NCBI RefSeq assembly: GCF_024129865.1
Contig: NZ_JAMYFE010000004.1
Location: 1-43,721 of the forward strand
DNA length: 43,721 nucleotides
Source of the DNA: Stieleria tagensis
Lineage (GTDB): Bacteria > Planctomycetota > Planctomycetia > Pirellulales > Pirellulaceae
Direction: 5' to 3'
A program made the translations under genes and the position numbers. Positions within the stretch are counted from its first letter, which is position 1. Every line of letters begins with the position of its first letter. The notes under the pieces are model-generated. The model saw nothing but the letters and a program-made list of their open reading frames with translations, was not told the DNA's origin and searched no databases. Shown one piece after another: positions 19,273-28,561 of this stretch.

Positions 19273-19630
19273 AACATCCAACATCAAGCAACGTTTTGCT
19301 GCCGCAATTGAGCGACTTGACGGTGACGTCGACCTGTTGTGCGAGATGGCTGCGATCACCGCTCCGGATTGTCCGGCAGTGCTGGAACAAATCGAATCCA
19401 GTCTCGGCCAGGGGGAGTGTGAATCTGCCGCCGCACCCTTGCACAAGCTCAAAGGCATGCTCAGCACGTTCGACGCCGACGGGGTGGCACTGGAAATCCA
19501 AGAGATGCTCGAGCACGCGCGGCGCGGCCATCTGCAGGAACTCCGTCAATCGTTCGACCAGCACCAGCACGAAATCGTCCAGTTGATCGACGAAATTCGC
19601 GGGTTAGCCGGTGCCAGCCAACAGAGTTAG
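19265..19630 (+). CDS. Histidine phosphotransfer (Hpt) domain protein
   Basis: 121 residues from the GTG at 19265, with GGAG nine bases upstream. A second in-frame GTG at 19250 would add five residues. Both overlap the end of the response regulator gene, implying translational coupling. The protein is all-helical, and the sequence AAPLHKLKGMLSTFDA carries the Hpt signature HxLKG with H60 as the phospho-acceptor. The standard following Ser/Gly stretch and the EIQEMLEHARRG helix are also present. Hpt proteins carry phosphoryl groups between the receiver of a hybrid kinase and a response regulator. The hybrid kinase at 11138-16378 ends in a receiver, so a His-Asp-His-Asp relay within this locus is likely but untested. 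Confidence 0.85.
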   Translation: MNRTSNIKQRFAAAIERLDGDVDLLCEMAAITAPDCPAVLEQIESSLGQGECESAAAPLHKLKGMLSTFDADGVALEIQEMLEHARRGHLQELRQSFDQHQHEIVQLIDEIRGLAGASQQS

Positions 19631-19938
19631 GGGGCGTCATCACTAGGTTTTTAGGAGCTCGCCGTACTCGATCAGACAACATCCCTGATTTTTCGATCTG
19701 ACTTATCGCCAGGGGCACGCGGGGAATCAACCCGTCTTCATCACGATCAGCTTGACTGATCGACTGCCAGCGGCCCACCTTCTTTCCTCGCCTACCCAAC
19801 CGGCACGATCGTTTGGTTCCCGACATTTTGGGGGGCAAAGAGCCTCCGCAAACTTGTCACGCTTTCGCTTGGTTCTAAGATGTGCGTCTCTCACGATTTG
19901 ATCGTGAATTCCAGTGTTCCTCGACCCAGGCATTAAAG
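19631..19938. other. Intergenic region with promoter of lipoprotein gene
   Basis: 308 bp between the Hpt gene and the lipoprotein gene. No frame looks coding. The right half holds a sigma-70-like promoter (19854-19881). Nothing else was recognised. Confidence 0.5.
19854..19881 (+). promoter_or_regulatory. Sigma-70-like promoter
   Basis: TTGTCA (19854-19859) and TAAGAT (19876-19881) are separated by 16 bases and lie about 58 bp before the lipoprotein ATG. Each hexamer matches the consensus at 5 of 6 and 4 of 6 positions respectively. Confidence 0.4.
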
Positions 19939-20442
19939 ATGAAGACGAAGTTTCGGTTTTTCGGATTGGTTGTGGCTACTAGCGTCGCATTTGGATCGCT
20001 GGCCGGGTGCGGTGAAAAGGCGACCGAATCAGTCGACTCCGCCGTCCACGATGCTGGCGAAGCCGCTTCCGCTGCTGCCGCAAGCACCACGGAAGCCGCC
20101 AAAGAGGCTGCCGCAAATGCCGGCGATGCATTGAACAAACTTGGCGAAGACGCCAAAGCATTCATGAGTCCGTTGAAGGACGAATTTGCGGCGCTCAAAG
20201 GAATGGTTGACGAACCAGAAAAGCTGAAACAATCTGCGGACGATTTGATCCAAAAGATCGAAACCAACCTCAGCAAGTTGAAGCTTCCCGAATCCGTCAC
20301 CAATACCCTGAACGCCGCCAAAGAAAAATTGATCGAATTGCGTGACTACATCAGCGACGAAGCTGAAAAGGCCCAGATCGAAGAGAAAGTTCAGGCAGTG
20401 ACCGACACCGTCAAAGACGGATTGGGCATGAAGAAAGACTGA
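19939..20442 (+). CDS. Alanine-rich helical lipoprotein
   Basis: 167 residues from the ATG at 19939, chosen because it begins directly with a lipoprotein signal (KTKFRFFGLVVATSVAFGS) and a lipobox LAGC with C24. An upstream in-frame start at 19882 would displace the signal. The mature part is Ala/Glu/Lys-rich and almost wholly helical, with amphipathic heptads (STTEAAKEAAANAGDALNKL, DDLIQKIETNLSKLKLPESV, AAKEKLIELRDYISDEAEKA). It resembles small apolipoprotein- or Lpp-like envelope proteins in composition only, so the function is not inferred beyond envelope location. The upstream sigma-70-like promoter and the downstream inverted repeat suggest a monocistronic unit. Confidence 0.75.
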   Translation: MKTKFRFFGLVVATSVAFGSLAGCGEKATESVDSAVHDAGEAASAAAASTTEAAKEAAANAGDALNKLGEDAKAFMSPLKDEFAALKGMVDEPEKLKQSADDLIQKIETNLSKLKLPESVTNTLNAAKEKLIELRDYISDEAEKAQIEEKVQAVTDTVKDGLGMKKD

Positions 20443-20515
20443 ATCAAAAGCGATAGCGCATCGGCAACGCAAGCAAGCAGCTCGGCGGGGCGGGTGGTTA
20501 GAATCATGGATTCCA

Positions 20516-20541
20516 GGATGGGGCTGCGTGCAGACCCATCC
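20516..20541. terminator. Inverted repeat between lipoprotein and esterase genes
   Basis: GGATGGG (20516-20522) pairs exactly with CCCATCC (20535-20541). Inside it CTG/CAG pairs around a CGTG loop, giving a compact stem of ten or more base pairs. It may end lipoprotein transcription or act in the leader of the esterase gene. A T-rich tract follows only about 12 bases later, so intrinsic termination is uncertain. Confidence 0.45.
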
Positions 20542-20578
20542 TCTGTCCAGGTCGATTTTTCCACCCCATGGAATCCCA

Positions 20579-22534
20579 ATGAAAACGATTCGACGGTCGA
20601 TTGCGACCGCATGCTTCTTGGTAATCGCCGCCACGGCGGTGACATCTGCCGCCGCAGACACCCTGCCGTTTTTGCATCCGTTGTTCACCGATCACATGGT
20701 GTTGCAACGTGACATCAAAGCTCCGGTCTGGGGTTGGTCCAAACCGGGTCAGACTGTCACGGTTTCAATCGCCGGCCAACAGGCCAGCGCAACCGCTGGC
20801 GATGACGGTCGCTGGATGGCAACCGTTGGTCCACTCACTGCCGGTGGTCCACACACCTTGCAAGTCACCGGCACCGAAACGGTCTCGGTGAACGATGTGT
20901 TGGTGGGCGACGTTTGGATTTGTTCCGGTCAATCCAATATGGAGTGGCCCGTACAGGCCGCGAACAACGCGCGACAGGAAATTGCAGAAGCGAATTATCC
21001 GCAGATTCGATTGTTCACCGTCCCCAAACGCGTCTCCCCGTCACCGCAGCAGACAGTCGACGGCCAATGGCAGCGGTGCACTCCGCAAACGGTCGGCGGG
21101 TTCAGTGCCGTGGGTTACTTTTTTGGACGTGAACTGGATCAACAACTGGATGTCCCTATCGGACTGGTCCACACGTCCTGGGGTGGCACGATCGCGGAAG
21201 CCTGGACGAGCGCCGAAGCATTGATGACGATGGACGACTTTCGTCCTGCCGTCACCTCACTGCAGAATGTGATTGCTGCTCAGAGTTCGGGCAAACTGGA
21301 TTTCAACCAGTTGATGCAGAAATGGTGGAACGAGAACGATCCGGGTTCGAAACAGGCATGGAATGCCGCCGATGTGGATGCAAGTGATTGGAAATCAATG
21401 AACGTCCCGGGCCTCTGGGAATCGCAGGGCCTCAGTGATTTTGATGGGATCGTCTGGTTCCAAACAGCGGTGGACGTATCTCAGGAAGACGCCGGAAAAG
21501 CGGCGGTCTTGCACCTGGGCGGCATCGACGACCGTGACACAACCTGGGTCAACGGTCAAATGGTGGGCGCGATGAATGATTGGAACGCCCAGCGTAATTA
21601 CTCGATCGACAGCGGCATTTTACAGGCCGGTCGCAATGTGATCACGATTCGTGTGTTAGACACCGGCGGCGGTGGAGGCATGCATGGCCAGCCCCAGCAG
21701 TTGTCACTTGAAATCAAAGGTGGAAAAACGTTGCCGCTGGCCGGACAGTGGAGTTACAAGGTCAGCACGGCGCTAAAAGACACGACCACCGCACCGCAAC
21801 CGTTGCAGAACAATCCGAACGTTGTGACGGTCTTGTACAACGGCATGCTGGCGCCGCTGGTTCCCTACGGCATTCGCGGGGCAATCTGGTACCAAGGCGA
21901 ATCGAATGCGGGACGCTCAATGCAGTACCGCACCTTGCTGCCGACAATGATCGCCGATTGGCGTGCTCGATTTGGCCAAGGGGAGTTTCCGTTTTTGGTG
22001 GTCCAGCTGGCCAATTTCATGGCGCCGCAACAGCAGCCCGTCGAATCGGGCTGGGCGGAATTGCGCGAGGCCCAGTGGTTGACCGCACGCAACGACCAGA
22101 ACGTCGGTTTGGCGCTGGCGATCGACATCGGCCAAGCCGACGATATCCACCCCCGCAACAAACAAGAAGTGGGACGTCGGTTGGCACTGTCGGCACTCGA
22201 AATCGCGTATCACCAAGACGTCGTGTCGGGTGGCCCCCGGTTTGTCTCCGCCGAATTCAAAGACGGCAAAGCCTATCTGAAATTCGATCGCATTGGCGCC
22301 GGCTTAGTAGCCCAAGGGGACAAACTAAATGGGTTTGCGATCGCAGCAGACGATAAGAAGTTTGTCTGGGGGGATGCCGAAATCCAAGCGGATACGGTCG
22401 TCGTTTCTGCGGCGACAATCAAATCGCCGACGGCCGTTCGCTATGGCTGGGCAAACAATCCGGATTGCAATCTCTACAACCAATCCGGGCTGCCCGCGTC
22501 TCCGTTCCGCACCGACTATGGCGACAGCGACTGA
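20579..22534 (+). CDS. Sialate O-acetylesterase-like secreted esterase
   Basis: 651 residues from the ATG at 20579, followed by a signal peptide (KTIRRSIATACFLVIAATAVTSAAA). An upstream in-frame ATG at 20528 is not preferred. The protein has the SGNH/DUF303 esterase layout. S119 lies in CSGQSNMEWP near the N terminus and the D522-x-H524 pair lies in DDIHPRNK near the C terminus, with a jelly-roll domain inserted between (DFDGIVWFQTAVDVS, INGxxVG-type loop, IDSGILQAGRNVITIRV). The family removes O-acetyl groups from sialic acids or other acetylated glycans in the periplasm or outside the cell. Its 3' end overlaps the opposing dehydrogenase gene by 19 bp. Together with the neighbouring DUF1080 cluster it suggests glycan use. 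Confidence 0.9.
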   Translation: MKTIRRSIATACFLVIAATAVTSAAADTLPFLHPLFTDHMVLQRDIKAPVWGWSKPGQTVTVSIAGQQASATAGDDGRWMATVGPLTAGGPHTLQVTGTETVSVNDVLVGDVWICSGQSNMEWPVQAANNARQEIAEANYPQIRLFTVPKRVSPSPQQTVDGQWQRCTPQTVGGFSAVGYFFGRELDQQLDVPIGLVHTSWGGTIAEAWTSAEALMTMDDFRPAVTSLQNVIAAQSSGKLDFNQLMQKWWNENDPGSKQAWNAADVDASDWKSMNVPGLWESQGLSDFDGIVWFQTAVDVSQEDAGKAAVLHLGGIDDRDTTWVNGQMVGAMNDWNAQRNYSIDSGILQAGRNVITIRVLDTGGGGGMHGQPQQLSLEIKGGKTLPLAGQWSYKVSTALKDTTTAPQPLQNNPNVVTVLYNGMLAPLVPYGIRGAIWYQGESNAGRSMQYRTLLPTMIADWRARFGQGEFPFLVVQLANFMAPQQQPVESGWAELREAQWLTARNDQNVGLALAIDIGQADDIHPRNKQEVGRRLALSALEIAYHQDVVSGGPRFVSAEFKDGKAYLKFDRIGAGLVAQGDKLNGFAIAADDKKFVWGDAEIQADTVVVSAATIKSPTAVRYGWANNPDCNLYNQSGLPASPFRTDYGDSD

Positions 22535-25500
22535 AGGTAATCGAGCAACGATGCCACCTCATGGACGCTGAATTCGTTCAGTAGTCCAGAGGGCATCACC
22601 GATGTCGGCAGCACCTTTCGAAGTTCAATGTCGTCAGACAGGATGGTGAATTCTTTGCCCGTTTGGTCTCGCAACGTCACACGGTCACTTTGCTCGCTGG
22701 TGACAAATCCTGTGAGCACGGTTCCGTCGACGGTTAAGATCGAGTTGGTCGCAAATCCCTGCGCGATCGTCTTGCTCGGTTGGATCACCGCAGCGGCTAA
22801 TTCAGGCCGCTTGTAGGTTTTTGCGATGTTGCCCAAGAACGGCCCTTTTTGAACTTCATCCTTGCTGATCGTGTGGCAGGCCGCACAGTTTGCTTTGGCA
22901 AATACTCTCTGCCCGATCGTCACGTCACCCGTTGCCGCTGCGACGCTATCGGTTGCCTGTTCAACGGACATCGACTGAATCTGGGGGGAATCGTCCACCG
23001 CAGGTGCTTGGATTTTCAATTGTCTTGCAGCACGTGTCGCCGCTTCAGCCACTTTGCCATCGGAATTTTGGCACGCTGTCCAAATCCGGTCGTCTAGGAA
23101 GTGATTGTCCAGTGTGACCGCTGCGAGCATCAATCGCATCCGGCGATTTGGATTGTCCCAGCCGCGATCAATCGCGCTCGCAGCGGATTCGCGTGTTTCC
23201 GGGCTGGCATTGGATCTTGCGGCAATGGCCAACAGTGCTGCGTCGGACCACAATCCCGGCCCCGCCGATGGCGATTGACTTGATGTTTCGGCCGACGTCT
23301 CCGCAAACAAATGGACAAATTTTTCCAGCTGCTGCGAATCAACGAATGCCTGCCGGGCCAGTTTCTGGGTGTCGATGGCATTGGACACAGCGTGCAACTT
23401 CGTCAAACCGATCAACATTGATTCGGCTGCACCGCTGTCGTCGACTTTGGTCAAGGCAACGATTGCGTTGGCAAGGACAGCTGGATCCAGCCCCTCTTTT
23501 TGCACGGCCTGCTGTAGCAACGCGATGGCGCGCGGCGGGACGCGTTTCATGGATGCCAGGCGAGCGACGGCGGGCCCCAACCATTGGTCATCACTGTCCG
23601 CTAACCGCAGCATGCGGTCCAGCACATCATCGGATTCAATTCGGTTTTGCTGCATCAACTGAATCAGATCCGCTTCCTCGTTCGGACCGGCCGCCTGCAA
23701 TGCTTGTTGCAGCGTCTGCTGAATCTTCGCTGTTTCACTCCACGATTCCGGTTGATAATACGGACCACGTGTATCCGGGCGGGTGCCCCAGGAATCGCCT
23801 TTCCATTGACCTTCCTGGAAATGCAATCGGCACAACGCCGCCAACAGTCCACGCCGCTGCGAGGGATTCGCCGTGGGCAATCGCTGGATCAATCCATCAA
23901 CCACACGCCGGTCGTGCATCATTGCCAACGCCCGCAGGATTGGTTTGGCGGGCGCGGTGTTGTTGTCCAGAGCAACAAAGCACGGATCGATCGCCGCGCG
24001 CTGTGCGAGACATCGTATCGCCGTGTGCACGACCACAGGATCGCCGCTATCCAACGCGGCAATGCACTCCGCGTCGGTCGCCGTGGTTTGCAACTGGTCC
24101 AACAGATTGCGTTGATCGCTGCGAGAATCAATGCTCTGCTGGAGCAATTGTCGCCACGCCGATTCACCACGGTGCATCAGTTCTCGCTGCGCTGCGATCC
24201 GTCGACGGTAGCTGGGGGATCCCATCAAATCAACGAGTTGATCGTCACTGGCGCTGGCAAAATCAGGCAGCGGTGCTGGCCGGAATTCGCTGGGTTGAAC
24301 ACAAACGATGTAACCGACGTCGGGGCCGTTCCAGTCAAAGGTTGCCCCCCGCCAACTGGCACAATAGACACGGCTATTGCCGTCCACATCGGCGTCGGTA
24401 GGGCGGGTCATTTTGATGAATGATTGCGGAGGCGCCGTTTCTTGGAACGTCGATCCGATCGGCGAGACGGTGTGTCGATACAACGAACCGGTTCCCCAGT
24501 CGGCGGTGAAGGGGGCATCGTTCCAGACACCAAATCCTGGTTCGTCGATAAACACTGCACCACAACCTGATCCTCCGCCATAGTCAGCTAGTGGCTGAAT
24601 ACATTCATCGTTGAAGTTCTTGTACAGACGCGGATAGCCGTGATCGTCCATGCCTGTTAGATGGTGCAGCCGTACGTCCCAGCCACCGCCGTCGTTGGTG
24701 TTGTCGCGGGCAAACAGATCCATTTCGGGGCTGATGGCGACCTCCAAAATGTTTCGTGTGCCCGTCGAATACAGCTGTAAATCACTGCCATCGGGCCGGA
24801 CTCGAATCACCCCGCCGCCACGATGGGTCAGCTTGCGTCCGTCGGTACCTTCCGCGTCGATGAAACCAAAATCACCGCCGGCAATGTACAACCAGCCGTC
24901 CGCGCCCAAACTGACACCGTTGGTGGTGTGATCGGCCGGACGTTTGTCGAAACCGAACGCCAAGTTCTTGACCAGCGTTTGTTGCCGATCGGCGACACCA
25001 TCACCGTCTTCGTCGATGAAAACACTCAGGTTGGGCGGGTGCATCAAATACAACCGGTCACGGTCCCAAACCAATCCCCGTGGTGAATCGACTTCGCAAA
25101 ACACTTTGGTTTCATCGGCGTGTCCGTCATGGTCTGTGTCACGCAATCGAATCACACGTCCCCGTCCCGGGGCGCGGCCGAGTGATCCGTTTCCGTCGGA
25201 GCTGACGTACAGCGTTCCATCCACGCTGGCAGCGACAAAGACCGGGTAGTTAACCGCTGGGGGCGCAGCAAAAACGGTCGCTTTAAAACCGTCCGGCACT
25301 CTCACGTCCTTCAAGATCTGAGCTTCTTGATCGGTCGACAGCGGTTCGATCCGAGGAACGGTGTTTCCTTGGTTCGCATAGGGATCCAACTGCAGCGCCA
25401 CGAAAGCCGATCCGGCGCGGGATTCCGCCGGCCACAGCGTGCCGATCGAATCACCGCCCAGTTTCAGTTCACGGATACTGCACCAGCCGCCTTGGGAGGC

Positions 25501-25923
25501 CAATCCGGTGATCCGGATGTAGCGGAATTCGCCTGGATCCGGCAGCGGCTGAGATTCAGGCAGCGGTCGATCGGTCTGGCTGTTGTCCAACAACATCGAC
25601 CATGCCTGGCCATCGAGTGAACCTTCGACGATGTATTTCATCCATTGGTCGGTGAACTCCCAAACCAGTTGAATCTTGTTGACACGCGTCGGGTTCTCAA
25701 ATTCCAGTTGCAGTGACTGCGGGTAATCACCGCCATCAGCGCACCAACGTGTGTCAAGATTTCCATCGATCGCGTGATAGGCGGCGTGTCCCGCCTGAGT
25801 GCTGGACGCTGTCAGTTTGACCAGCGTGGCATCGTCCGGTTGTTCCCCCAGGTCCTGTGCCACGCAGCTAGCAGTCAACCACGGAACACACAGACCAACG
25901 ATCAAAAAGAAAAACGGTTTCAC
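22516..25923 (-). CDS. PVC-type membrane-bound dehydrogenase with F5/8C, HEAT and haem domains
   Basis: 1135 residues. A signal peptide ([20 protein letters not shown]) is followed by an F5/8 type C (discoidin-like) carbohydrate-binding domain (about 30-155, [17 protein letters not shown]), and a planctomycete-type dehydrogenase beta-propeller (about 190-560, [35 protein letters not shown]). HEAT repeats span about 575-1000. The C-terminal cytochrome c-like haem-binding domain carries C1013-A-A-C-H1017 and distal Met candidates. The protein should be periplasmic and feed electrons from sugar-type substrates to the respiratory chain. This domain order is typical of Planctomycetes and related phyla, but substrates are known for very few members. 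It is the last gene of a three-gene minus-strand cluster, 91 bp after the DUF1080-ThuA gene. Confidence 0.93.
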   Translation of the reverse strand: MKPFFFLIVGLCVPWLTASCVAQDLGEQPDDATLVKLTASSTQAGHAAYHAIDGNLDTRWCADGGDYPQSLQLEFENPTRVNKIQLVWEFTDQWMKYIVEGSLDGQAWSMLLDNSQTDRPLPESQPLPDPGEFRYIRITGLASQGGWCSIRELKLGGDSIGTLWPAESRAGSAFVALQLDPYANQGNTVPRIEPLSTDQEAQILKDVRVPDGFKATVFAAPPAVNYPVFVAASVDGTLYVSSDGNGSLGRAPGRGRVIRLRDTDHDGHADETKVFCEVDSPRGLVWDRDRLYLMHPPNLSVFIDEDGDGVADRQQTLVKNLAFGFDKRPADHTTNGVSLGADGWLYIAGGDFGFIDAEGTDGRKLTHRGGGVIRVRPDGSDLQLYSTGTRNILEVAISPEMDLFARDNTNDGGGWDVRLHHLTGMDDHGYPRLYKNFNDECIQPLADYGGGSGCGAVFIDEPGFGVWNDAPFTADWGTGSLYRHTVSPIGSTFQETAPPQSFIKMTRPTDADVDGNSRVYCASWRGATFDWNGPDVGYIVCVQPSEFRPAPLPDFASASDDQLVDLMGSPSYRRRIAAQRELMHRGESAWRQLLQQSIDSRSDQRNLLDQLQTTATDAECIAALDSGDPVVVHTAIRCLAQRAAIDPCFVALDNNTAPAKPILRALAMMHDRRVVDGLIQRLPTANPSQRRGLLAALCRLHFQEGQWKGDSWGTRPDTRGPYYQPESWSETAKIQQTLQQALQAAGPNEEADLIQLMQQNRIESDDVLDRMLRLADSDDQWLGPAVARLASMKRVPPRAIALLQQAVQKEGLDPAVLANAIVALTKVDDSGAAESMLIGLTKLHAVSNAIDTQKLARQAFVDSQQLEKFVHLFAETSAETSSQSPSAGPGLWSDAALLAIAARSNASPETRESAASAIDRGWDNPNRRMRLMLAAVTLDNHFLDDRIWTACQNSDGKVAEAATRAARQLKIQAPAVDDSPQIQSMSVEQATDSVAAATGDVTIGQRVFAKANCAACHTISKDEVQKGPFLGNIAKTYKRPELAAAVIQPSKTIAQGFATNSILTVDGTVLTGFVTSEQSDRVTLRDQTGKEFTILSDDIELRKVLPTSVMPSGLLNEFSVHEVASLLDYLQSLSP

Positions 25924-26014
25924 GAGGACAACAATCGAAAAAGAAAACGAGACCGGAAGGAGAGGTCGGAGGGCTCAGACCGAGGACAACGTTGCAACCA
26001 CTGAAATGATCGAA

Positions 26015-27580
26015 TCACTTCTTTCCAGCGGGTTTCGGTTCATCTTGGTTGGCTTCCAACTGTTGTTGTGACGGCGTCTGAGTCGACACCCCGTCAGCAG
26101 GCACTTCGCCATGAGCTGTCCAGACAATTGCATTCAGGACGGACTTGCGAAAATTATCATCGGCCCAATTCCAGTGAAAGTGGCCGCCGGTAAAACCAAA
26201 TCCACGTCCGTCGCCGTCTCGCTCGGACGCCCAAGCGAGATGCTGGATTTCGCCTGCCGCAACGGATTTCCGAACGGCCGGATTGCCGCTATGCGGGCCG
26301 TCCGGACGGCTCATCGTCGATTCCGGTGGATGGGCGGATAGAATCGGCGTGATGCCATCCATGCCGTCGCGGAACCGCATATGAAAGTACCATTCATCGT
26401 TGATCTTGAATGGCTTTAGCCCGTTGGAGATTGGGTGTTTGGGAAACGATTCGAAACTGGCTTCCCAGTGTGGATTGACCGACCAATTGGCTTCGAAATA
26501 GCCGCCCAACCAATCCAAAAATGCATCGCCCGTTTTTCCCGCGGGTGTTTCAACGCCGTAGTGCAGACAGACCAGACCGACGCCTTTCTTCATCAATGGG
26601 TCGAATTCGTCGACATGTGGATTCAGTAAGTGTCGTCCGCCGCCATCGCAATAGACGACGATCGTGTCCGCGTCTTCAATCGCTTTCGCGCCCGCTTCGG
26701 GCCATCCGTTTTGAAACACCTCGACTTCATACGCCGGCATCGCGGACTGGAGCGCCGTGGCCAACAGCCGACAACCGGCATAGTGTTCGTGAGCGCCGTA
26801 GCCGTGACTGGGATTGCCAGCGATGAACACGACTTTTTTCTTTTCGATCGCGCCGGTCTTTTCGTTGACCGCGGCAAGTTGTTTGATGCGGATGTTGCGA
26901 AACTGAACTTTCATCGGCGGACCGGCATGCAATTGCAAGGCGATGATCCCCGTCTGACGTCGTTGCTCTGCATCGTTGTCAGTGCACTCCGCGGTGGGTA
27001 CTCCATTGATTTTGTGAACAAAGTGAAACCCGTCGGCGATGATCGAGTACTCGTTCCAATCTTCCTTCTTGATCTTGCTTTGAATCTCAGCCGATTCGCC
27101 TACGGAACCGACCACTTTGGATTCGAATTTTCCGTCCTTGCGAACCAATTCAGTTTTCTGGCCACGGTTGGCCAAAATGCCGCGAAATTTCTCGCCGTAC
27201 AGGATCCCTGAATAGGTGTCACCGGCTTCAAAATCGCCTTGATAGCCACCGACAACCCAGTTGTCTTTCGCATTCGGAGGCTGAAAACTGCGGTACTGGA
27301 CGCCGGAATTGCCGCCAACGATTTTGTATTCAAACCGCAGTTCGAAATTCGAGAACTCTTTGCCCCGGTAGATCAGAAACGTATTGCCCGCGGTCGGATT
27401 CTCGGCCGTCGTCTGACCCGTGATTGCACCGTTCTGCACACTCCAAAATTTGGGATTCCCATCCCAACCGTCCAGTGTCTTGCCGTCGAACAACGAAACG
27501 AATCCGTCGTCGGCGGCATCTAGGTGCGCGGCCGGCATCAACAGCGCGGCAACGAAACAAAACAGATTGAACAAACGCAT
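26015..27580 (-). CDS. DUF1080-ThuA fusion protein, secreted
   Basis: 521 residues with a signal peptide (RLFNLFCFVAALLMPAAHLDA). Residues about 27-225 are a DUF1080 (3-keto-disaccharide hydrolase) concanavalin-like domain with the FVSLFDGKTLDGW opening and FELRFEYKIVGGNSGVQYR. Residues about 245-500 are a ThuA class I glutamine-amidotransferase-like domain (VVFIAGNPSHGYGAHEHYAG, VVYCDGGGRHLL, GVGLVCLHYGVE, GFGFTGGHFHWNWADDNFR). DUF1080 proteins cleave 3-keto-glycosides; ThuA proteins act in trehalose/disaccharide 3-keto metabolism. Having both in one exported chain suggests periplasmic breakdown of an oxidised disaccharide or glycoside. The flanking genes on the same strand fit this pathway. 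Confidence 0.9.
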   Translation of the reverse strand: MRLFNLFCFVAALLMPAAHLDAADDGFVSLFDGKTLDGWDGNPKFWSVQNGAITGQTTAENPTAGNTFLIYRGKEFSNFELRFEYKIVGGNSGVQYRSFQPPNAKDNWVVGGYQGDFEAGDTYSGILYGEKFRGILANRGQKTELVRKDGKFESKVVGSVGESAEIQSKIKKEDWNEYSIIADGFHFVHKINGVPTAECTDNDAEQRRQTGIIALQLHAGPPMKVQFRNIRIKQLAAVNEKTGAIEKKKVVFIAGNPSHGYGAHEHYAGCRLLATALQSAMPAYEVEVFQNGWPEAGAKAIEDADTIVVYCDGGGRHLLNPHVDEFDPLMKKGVGLVCLHYGVETPAGKTGDAFLDWLGGYFEANWSVNPHWEASFESFPKHPISNGLKPFKINDEWYFHMRFRDGMDGITPILSAHPPESTMSRPDGPHSGNPAVRKSVAAGEIQHLAWASERDGDGRGFGFTGGHFHWNWADDNFRKSVLNAIVWTAHGEVPADGVSTQTPSQQQLEANQDEPKPAGKK

Positions 27581-27649
27581 CTCAGAAAACCTGGCAAGTA
27601 ATGGGGTGGGAACTTGGGGGGCAGCGGCAGCGTCACTCGGGCAGCAGCC

Positions 27650-28282
27650 CTACGGCAGTGGCATCACTTCCACTTTGCGGATGCTGACTTTGCTACCGGG
27701 ATCATGTTGTTGAAAGGCGAAGTGGCCTTCTTTGAACGTCTTGTCGAAATCCAAGTATTCGTACAGTTCATTGCCATCGACAGTGACTTTGATTCGCGTC
27801 ATTTCGCGTCCTCGCCAAACGTCATCGCGGACTTCTAAATCGTAGGTGAACCAGGTCCCGGGTTTCACGAGTTCGCTGTAGACATGGCACATTCCGTAGA
27901 TCGATCCGGTGCGAATCGGGTCGGTGTGCGTACTGTCGATTTGAGCTTCGTAACCGTCGGTGAATCCGGGCTTGCGGGTGGTACGGAAGTACAGACCGGA
28001 GTTCCCGCCATCGTTGATTTTGATTTCGGCGCGGTAGCGAAAGTTTTTATAGGGGCCTTTGGTGCAGACCAACATCGACGCATCGCCCGAGCCGGCGATG
28101 GCATTGTCCTTGACTTCCCACACACTCGTGTCGCGACCGACTTTTTCCCAGCCGTCGAGCGTCTTGCCGTCGAACAGAGAAATCCACTTGCCGTCCTCGG
28201 CTTGGCCGGTCGAGCCAACAAAGGTCACAGCAGTGAACAGGGCAAATGCGACAAGGCAATGGGGCAAACGCAGTGATGGCAT
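27650..28282 (-). CDS. DUF1080 (3-keto-disaccharide hydrolase family) protein, secreted
   Basis: 210 residues from the ATG at 28282, which starts a signal peptide (PSLRLPHCLVAFALFTAVTF). A longer frame from 28345 would bury it. The mature protein is one concanavalin-like DUF1080 domain opening with WISLFDGKTLDGWEKV and including FRYRAEIKINDGGNSGLYFRT and YEAQIDST. The family hydrolyses 3-keto-glucosides, although many members are annotated only by domain. It is the first gene of the minus-strand cluster and lies 69 bp upstream of the DUF1080-ThuA gene. Its promoter must lie in the 279-bp divergent region shared with the RimK-like operon. Confidence 0.9.
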   Translation of the reverse strand: MPSLRLPHCLVAFALFTAVTFVGSTGQAEDGKWISLFDGKTLDGWEKVGRDTSVWEVKDNAIAGSGDASMLVCTKGPYKNFRYRAEIKINDGGNSGLYFRTTRKPGFTDGYEAQIDSTHTDPIRTGSIYGMCHVYSELVKPGTWFTYDLEVRDDVWRGREMTRIKVTVDGNELYEYLDFDKTFKEGHFAFQQHDPGSKVSIRKVEVMPLP

Positions 28283-28437
28283 GGGGAAATCCTTGGGGGT
28301 GGAGTTCTTGCGGGGTAAATCCGGTTGGTGACCGATTCGGCTCAAATGTTGCCAATCGGACGCGATCTGACTTTAACAACACCGCCTGCGAAATCAATTG
28401 TGCTACGTTGCACTGTAACCGTGGAATCATCGGATTG

Positions 28438-28453
28438 TGGCACAGCAATTGCA
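28438..28453 (+). promoter_or_regulatory. Consensus sigma-54 promoter upstream of RimK-like operon
   Basis: TGGCACAGCAATTGCA matches the sigma-54 consensus TGGCAC-R-N4-TTGC-W at every fixed position, with GG and GC ten bases apart. It lies 108 bp upstream of the ATG at 28562, on the coding strand, in a noncoding region. The predicted start of transcription is near 28465, leaving a leader of about 100 bases. An activator-binding site was not identified. Confidence 0.65.
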
Positions 28454-28561
28454 CTAAAATAGACCACTGCATGACCGGTTTGAGCGCGGGACGCCAATTG
28501 CCCCCGACCCCCGTCATTCTTATCGAAACCGAATTATTTTCGCCTGATCAGGACCCCAGCG

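Noticed and set aside
22516-25923. Several 200-400-codon plus-strand frames (for example 23148-24401)
   Set aside because: They lie opposite the dehydrogenase gene and have Arg/Pro/Trp-rich shadow composition.
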